Of a stretch of 64,000 bases of DNA, positions 59,876 to 64,000 are shown one piece after another. Where the stretch lies: positions 806,001 through 870,000 of the forward strand of contig VJWM01000118.1 of assembly GCA_010909165.1 (NCBI GenBank), read 5' to 3'. Below the pieces are notes generated by a model. That model was not told the origin of the DNA. It worked only from the letters and a program-made list of their open reading frames with translations, and did no database searches. Origin of the DNA: Anthoceros angustus. Taxonomy: Eukaryota > Streptophyta > Anthocerotopsida > Anthocerotales > Anthocerotaceae. Each line of letters starts with the position of its first letter. The first letter of the stretch is position 1. Position numbers and translations under genes: made by a program.

Positions 59876-60539
59876 TGGGACGCTGTTGTCCATGGCTCTT
59901 CGCCACTCAAATTTCGAGTGATGTGTGATCGGCTCCATTCCGGATGGCAAGTTCGGGGTCAAATGCAGTGGGTGATGATCCGAGTATGGCGATAAACATT
60001 GCATCGCTAGTATGTGGGATGCCGCTGGAAGGTGATTTGTCGGAGGAAGTGTTTTTGTAGGTTCATCTTTGTGGGCCCTAGAAATGATGCGTGTAAAGTT
60101 TTGAGGTGCTCAGATAAGTCACAATCGGATGCAGCCCCTGTCACGCCTATCTCGTACTGTGACTCGGTAAACCCGCCGGTTGGAGTCTTGATGTCTGCTC
60201 ACCAAAGTGAGGGAGGACAACTAGCAAAGGCGGGGACATCGTGATGGGACGATTTTGAATCAAGTGTTCGTAGGAAATTGCCATACGAGCCTTCTAGCCA
60301 TACAGAGCCTTCTAACCATACAAGAGCCTTCATTATTGTACTAATTTGTAAAACATCCTAGTAAAGAAGTCCGTGCTATAAAGGTCGAAAACCGAACAAA
60401 TTCCTCGTAACAAATTCTCAGCCCTCGATTGCAAAATTTCTTAGCCCTCGATTGCAAAATTTTTCAGCCTCGATTGCAAAATTCTTCACCCTTAGCCTAA
60501 AGGTGTCACAAAGTAATCACTTTTTCTTCTTCGGTCTTG

Positions 60540-61330
60540 AGCGTTCTTCAATGCCCTTGAAACGCACTAACCGGTTGGTCCGCTATTCGAACAAACTCCT
60601 CTAATACTGGTCGCTTGAGGCCTCGCCCACCGAGCAACTTCCTAATACGATGTTGTGCTTGTTCCATTATTGCAGACCTCAAACAAAATAGCGAGCTTGG
60701 CTTCCACAATGCTTGGAATACCCATACAGATTGCATCCAAGTCTCGACGTCATTTCAGCTTCAACCTCCAAGCTACCGGTTAATTGGAAGATGTGCGACA
60801 AAGATTGCCAGACATTGCCGTTGTATCCTCGAACATGATTATCATGTGATATCTCATTCTCCGTAACAAGATTTAGGTCGTAATGTTCTTCCTTCTTCTT
60901 GTGCCCGAACATAAGATCCATTGGTACACCAAGCAAGGCGCAATAATCGGGAAGTATGTTTAAATATACCACATACATTGCACCTTCACAACATGTTTGC
61001 AAATGAATCCTTTCCGCCCATCCCACAAGTACTAAATGCCCAAGATTTGGCTTCAACTTAAGGCAAAGAAAGCATGGAGAGGCCACCAAGCCGTGAAACC
61101 CAAATGGTCGTGGAAATTAGTGTAGAGAACTTGGAAGTTGCGTAGCACGATATATGTGATTGCGGTTCAAGGACGGCACAATTGGTGGTGGTAGTGAATT
61201 TTGAGTCTTTGAATCCTTCCGATAGAAACTTGCAGACATTTGAAGCCTTCACCGGAAAATGAAATCTTCTACTCTATTCCATGGAATGTAGGCAATCTTC
61301 AAATCCTTCAAAACCCGCCAAGTTAGATTC
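60540..61330 (-). pseudogene. Uncharacterised protein-like segment in MULE body, copy 1
   Basis: On the minus strand the frames read VLKDLKIAYIPWNRVEDF (about 61310-61260), SEGFKDSKFTTTTNCAVL (about 61225-61170), DYCALLGVPMDLMFGHKKKE (about 60950-60890), HYDLNLVTENEISHDNHV and MEQAQHRIRKLLGGRGLKRP (about 60670-60610). The same segments recur in copy 2 with more damage. It looks like decayed protein sequence. I recognise neither a MULE transposase DDE pattern nor a SWIM or FLYWCH zinc finger. Confidence 0.4.
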
Positions 61331-61423
61331 TGGTAGAACTGACCAAGCCCTCGAAATTGCACCTTCACGGACACTCCATGGACGAGCACGCTGCGGCAAT
61401 GCTTAGTTTAGGTTAATGTGTTT

Positions 61424-61497
61424 GTCTTTGGGTGCTTGGTTTAGGTTAACTGCTTGTCTTTGGGTGCTTGGTTTAGGTTAACTGCTTGTCTTTGGGA
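61424..61497. repeat. 32 bp tandem repeat, about three copies
   Basis: Copies of GTCTTTGGGTGCTTGGTTTA start at 61424, 61456 and 61488, a period of 32 bp. A matching array lies at 63368-63445, at the same place in the second body copy. Confidence 0.88.
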
Positions 61498-62459
61498 TGG
61501 TTTGTTTAAGACACCGCCGCTCATACTCGCACGGTTCTAAAATCAAGCATGGTTGGTTTACATCACAACCTCACCACGGTGGGCGGCCTCCCAACCGCCC
61601 GGCCCATCCACGGGAGGCCGTGGGAGGCCTTGGGAGGCGAGGAGGTAGGAGGCCTTGGGAGGCCGGTGGGAGGCCTTGGAGGCATGGGAGGCCTGGCGGC
61701 CTGGGAGGCGGGCAGGGAGAGGCTGGCGGGGAGGCGGGGAGGCCGCGGGCGGTTTTGGGAGGCCGGGCGGGGTGGGGGATGGCGGGTTGGGACGCCGCGG
61801 TTGTCCATGGCTCTTCGCCACTCAAATTACGATGAGTGATGTGATCGGCTCCATTCCGGTGGATGGCAAGTTCGGGGTCAAATGCGAAATGGGTGATGAT
61901 CCGAGTATGGCATGGCAGTAAACATTGCATCGCTAGTATGTGGGATGCCCGCTGAAGCGTGATTGTTGTGCGGGAGGAAGTGTTTTTGTAGGTTCATCTT
62001 GCAGGGGCCCCTAGAAATGATCGAGTAAAAAGCTTGAGGCAGTTCAGATAAGTCACAATGGAGATGCACTTGGCCAGCCCACATTTATCTCGGTACTGTG
62101 ACTCGGTAAACTGCGGCTGGAGTCTTGATGTCTGCTCACCAAAGTGAGGAGGACAACTAGCAAAGGCGGGGACATCGTGGATGGGACGTATTTTTGAATC
62201 GAAGTGTTCGTGTAGGAAATTGCCACATCGGTAGCCTTCTAGCCACACAAGAGTCCTTCTAACCATACAAGAGCCTTCATTATTGTACTAATTTGTAAAA
62301 CATCCTAGTAAAGAAGTCCGAATACAAGGTCGAAGCAGTCGAACAAATTCCTCGTATTCCTCACTCGATTGCAAAATTTCTTAGCCCTCTTGCAAAATTT
62401 TTCAGCCCTCGATTGCAAAATTCTTCAGCCCTTAGCCTAAAGGTGTCACAAAGTAATCA

Positions 62460-63270
62460 CTTTTTCTTCTTCTTGAGCGTTCTTCAATGCCCTTGAAACG
62501 CACTAACCTGGTTGGTCCCGCTATCTGGAACAAACTCCTCTAATACCTTATCGCTTGAGGCCTCGTCCACAAACACACTTCCCTAATACGATGTTGTGCT
62601 TGTTCCATTATTACAGACCTCAAACAAAATAGCGAGCTTGGCTTCCACAATGCTTGGAATACCCATACTGCATTGCATCCAAGTCTCGGCGTCATTTTGC
62701 CTTCAACTCCTCCAAGCTACCGGGTTAATTGAAGATGTGCGGCATGAACAGATTGCCGTTGTATCCCCGACATGATTATCATGTGATATCTCATTCTCCG
62801 TAACAAGATTTAGGTCGTAATGTTCTTCCTTCTTCTTGTGCCCGAACATAAGATCCATTGGTACACCAAGCAAGGCGCAATAACTGGAAGTATGTTTAAA
62901 TATACCACATACCAATTGCACCTTCACAACATGTTTGCAAATGAATCCTTTCTCGCCCATCCCACAAGTACTAAATGCCCAAGATTTGGCTTCAACTTAA
63001 GGCAAAGCACATGGACAGAGGCCACCAAGCCGTGAAAACCCAAATGGTCGTGAAATTAGTGTAGAGAACTTGGAAGTTGCAAAGTACACATATATGTGAT
63101 TGCAAAGGTTCAAGGACGGCACAATTGGTGGTGGTAGTGAATTTTGAGTCTTTGAATCCTTCCGATAGAAACTTGCAGCACATTTGAAGCCTTCACCAGA
63201 AATGAAATCTTCTACTCTATTCCATGGAATGTAGGCAATCTTCAAATCCTTCAAAACCTCGCCAAGTTAG
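62460..63270 (-). pseudogene. Uncharacterised protein-like segment in MULE body, copy 2
   Basis: It has the same segments as 60540-61330: YIPWNRVEDFISGEGFK, GVPMDLMFGHKKKE and NEISHDNHV, with extra frame slips. Confidence 0.4.
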
Positions 63271-63439
63271 ATTCTCGGTGCAGAATTGACCAAGCCACAG
63301 AAATTGCACCTTGACACACTCCATGGACGGAGACACGCTTAGCGAATGCTTGGTTTAGGTTAATGTGTTTGTCTTTGGGTGCTTGGTTTAGGTTAACTGT
63401 TTGTCTTTGGGTGCTTGGTTTAGGTTAATCTGTTTGTCT

Positions 63440-63704
63440 TTGGGATGGTTTGTTTAAGACACCCGCCAGCTCATACTCGCGCACTCGGTTCTAAAATCAA
63501 GCATGGTTGGTTTACATCACAACCTCGCTGTGGTGGGTGCGATACTAGGGTTGTGCGTCGGGCAAAATCTGATGACATCCGTATGGACCCAGACATGGTG
63601 TTGCGTTTAAAGTATACCACGATGAGAGCATCGTGATGGGCGAGGCATGGCATGCCACGCCACGCCTTCACGCTGAAGCATTGATTGCCGGATTGAGACG
63701 CAGC
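63440..63704 (-). repeat. Right terminal inverted repeat of MULE
   Basis: It is the reverse complement of the left repeat at 59317-59590. It ends GAGACGCAGC just before the CCTCATCCAC target duplication. Confidence 0.85.
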
Positions 63705-63714
63705 CCTCATCCAC

Positions 63715-64000
63715 TATACGCATTTAGGTCGATTGACTGGTGGGACTTGCATGAGCAAGACATTAAATGTAACCGTGAAATAAGGTAGAAAAGTAAAAAT
63801 AAAAAACTAAGTTAGTAGTCGCTTGTTAAGAAGATGCATGTGTTGCATGCTTCATGCAATGTCCTCGTTAGAGAGGAATTGCTACCACAAATGAAGAGCG
63901 CCAGAGAGGACTCTTAGTGATCGGGTGGTGTAGAATCCCTAGATTTAATAGCTACCTAGTTGAGGTCAGTCATGGATATGTAAGGGCTAGAGCAAAGGCT
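63715..64000. other. Right flank, no gene seen
   Basis: This is unremarkable AT-moderate DNA to the end of the window. Confidence 0.5.

Larger units (their letters stand above)
59880..63440. repeat. Tandemly doubled body of the MULE
   Basis: 59880-61500 and 61800-63440 are diverged copies of the same sequence, offset by about 1.9 kb. Between them lies a partial copy of the right inverted repeat (61500-61590) followed by the second GC-rich block. Confidence 0.88.
59317..63704. mobile_element. Mutator-like element (MULE) with long terminal inverted repeats
   Basis: The 4388 bp element is flanked by a perfect 10 bp direct repeat, CCTCATCCAC, at 59307-59316 and 63705-63714. Its ends are inverted repeats of about 260 bp: left GCCTGCGTTCTCAATCC matches the reverse complement of the right end GGATTGAGACGCAGC, and similarity continues through the AGCATTGATTGC, GGCATGGCATGCCA and AAGTATACCACGATGAGAG segments to about 59590 and 63440. 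Long inverted repeats with 9-11 bp target duplications are the hallmark of Mutator-like elements. No transposase signature is recognised inside, so it is probably non-autonomous. Confidence 0.85.

Noticed and set aside
59590-59910. Long Pro/Arg- and Gly-rich open frames in the GGGAGG blocks (also at 61549-61930)
   Set aside because: They are open on both strands and in several frames because of the repeat composition. There is no sign of a gene.
61424-61497. CRISPR-like array in the 32 bp repeats
   Set aside because: The repeats are directly adjacent without unique spacers, and the DNA is from a eukaryote.
1-64000. tRNA, rRNA or other structured RNA genes
   Set aside because: None could be recognised by eye. 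A covariance-model scan would be needed to exclude small ones.

Overview
The window is nuclear DNA of a land plant. It holds spliced genes with short introns (79-114 bp in the TYW1 homologue), Ty1/copia retrotransposons, a Mutator-like element, and plant-type genes (organellar mTERF, a TORNADO1-like ROCO protein, a GCR1-type receptor). The short introns, and the large GTPase/vWA gene (which I recall, without checking, from fungi and early-diverging plants), suggest a lycophyte or bryophyte-grade plant. That placement is inference; the species is not identified.

Layout. 1-4332 is a decayed block with coatomer-delta remnants, present again almost unchanged at 37921-41907. 4668-11466 is a copia element in the plus direction (203-204 bp LTRs) with a broken gag-pol, an extra ORF before gag and a gene-like antisense segment before the 3' LTR. 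11670-19230 is a second copia element in the minus direction. 19.2-23.4 kb holds a tandemly duplicated, decayed coiled-coil gene and AT-rich DNA. 23.5-28.3 kb is a same-strand mosaic of broken fragments of GCR1, an ABC1 kinase, RPA1 and CSTF77. 29.5-35.1 kb is a TORNADO1-like LRR-Roc-COR (ROCO) gene with tandemly amplified LRR exons and several lesions. 35.3-36.6 kb is a 3 x 436 bp satellite. 36.9-38.1 kb repeats the ABC1 kinase fragment, here joined to coatomer delta instead of RPA1.

42.3-58.4 kb is the gene-dense part: a single-exon mTERF gene (+), a nine-exon TYW1 tRNA-wybutosine enzyme (-), a three-exon 2-oxoglutarate/Fe(II) dioxygenase (-), and a very large GTPase + Cys/His-rich + von Willebrand A gene (+). 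59317-63704 is a Mutator-like element with about 260 bp terminal inverted repeats, a perfect 10 bp target-site duplication and an internally duplicated body.

The genes do not form one pathway. Two themes stand out. First, gene fragments have been shuffled, with different genes joined to the same ABC1K fragment. Second, several otherwise well-preserved genes carry isolated frameshifts, which could be assembly indels or recent decay. The most unusual protein is the GTPase/zinc/vWA fusion at 51.3-58.4 kb.
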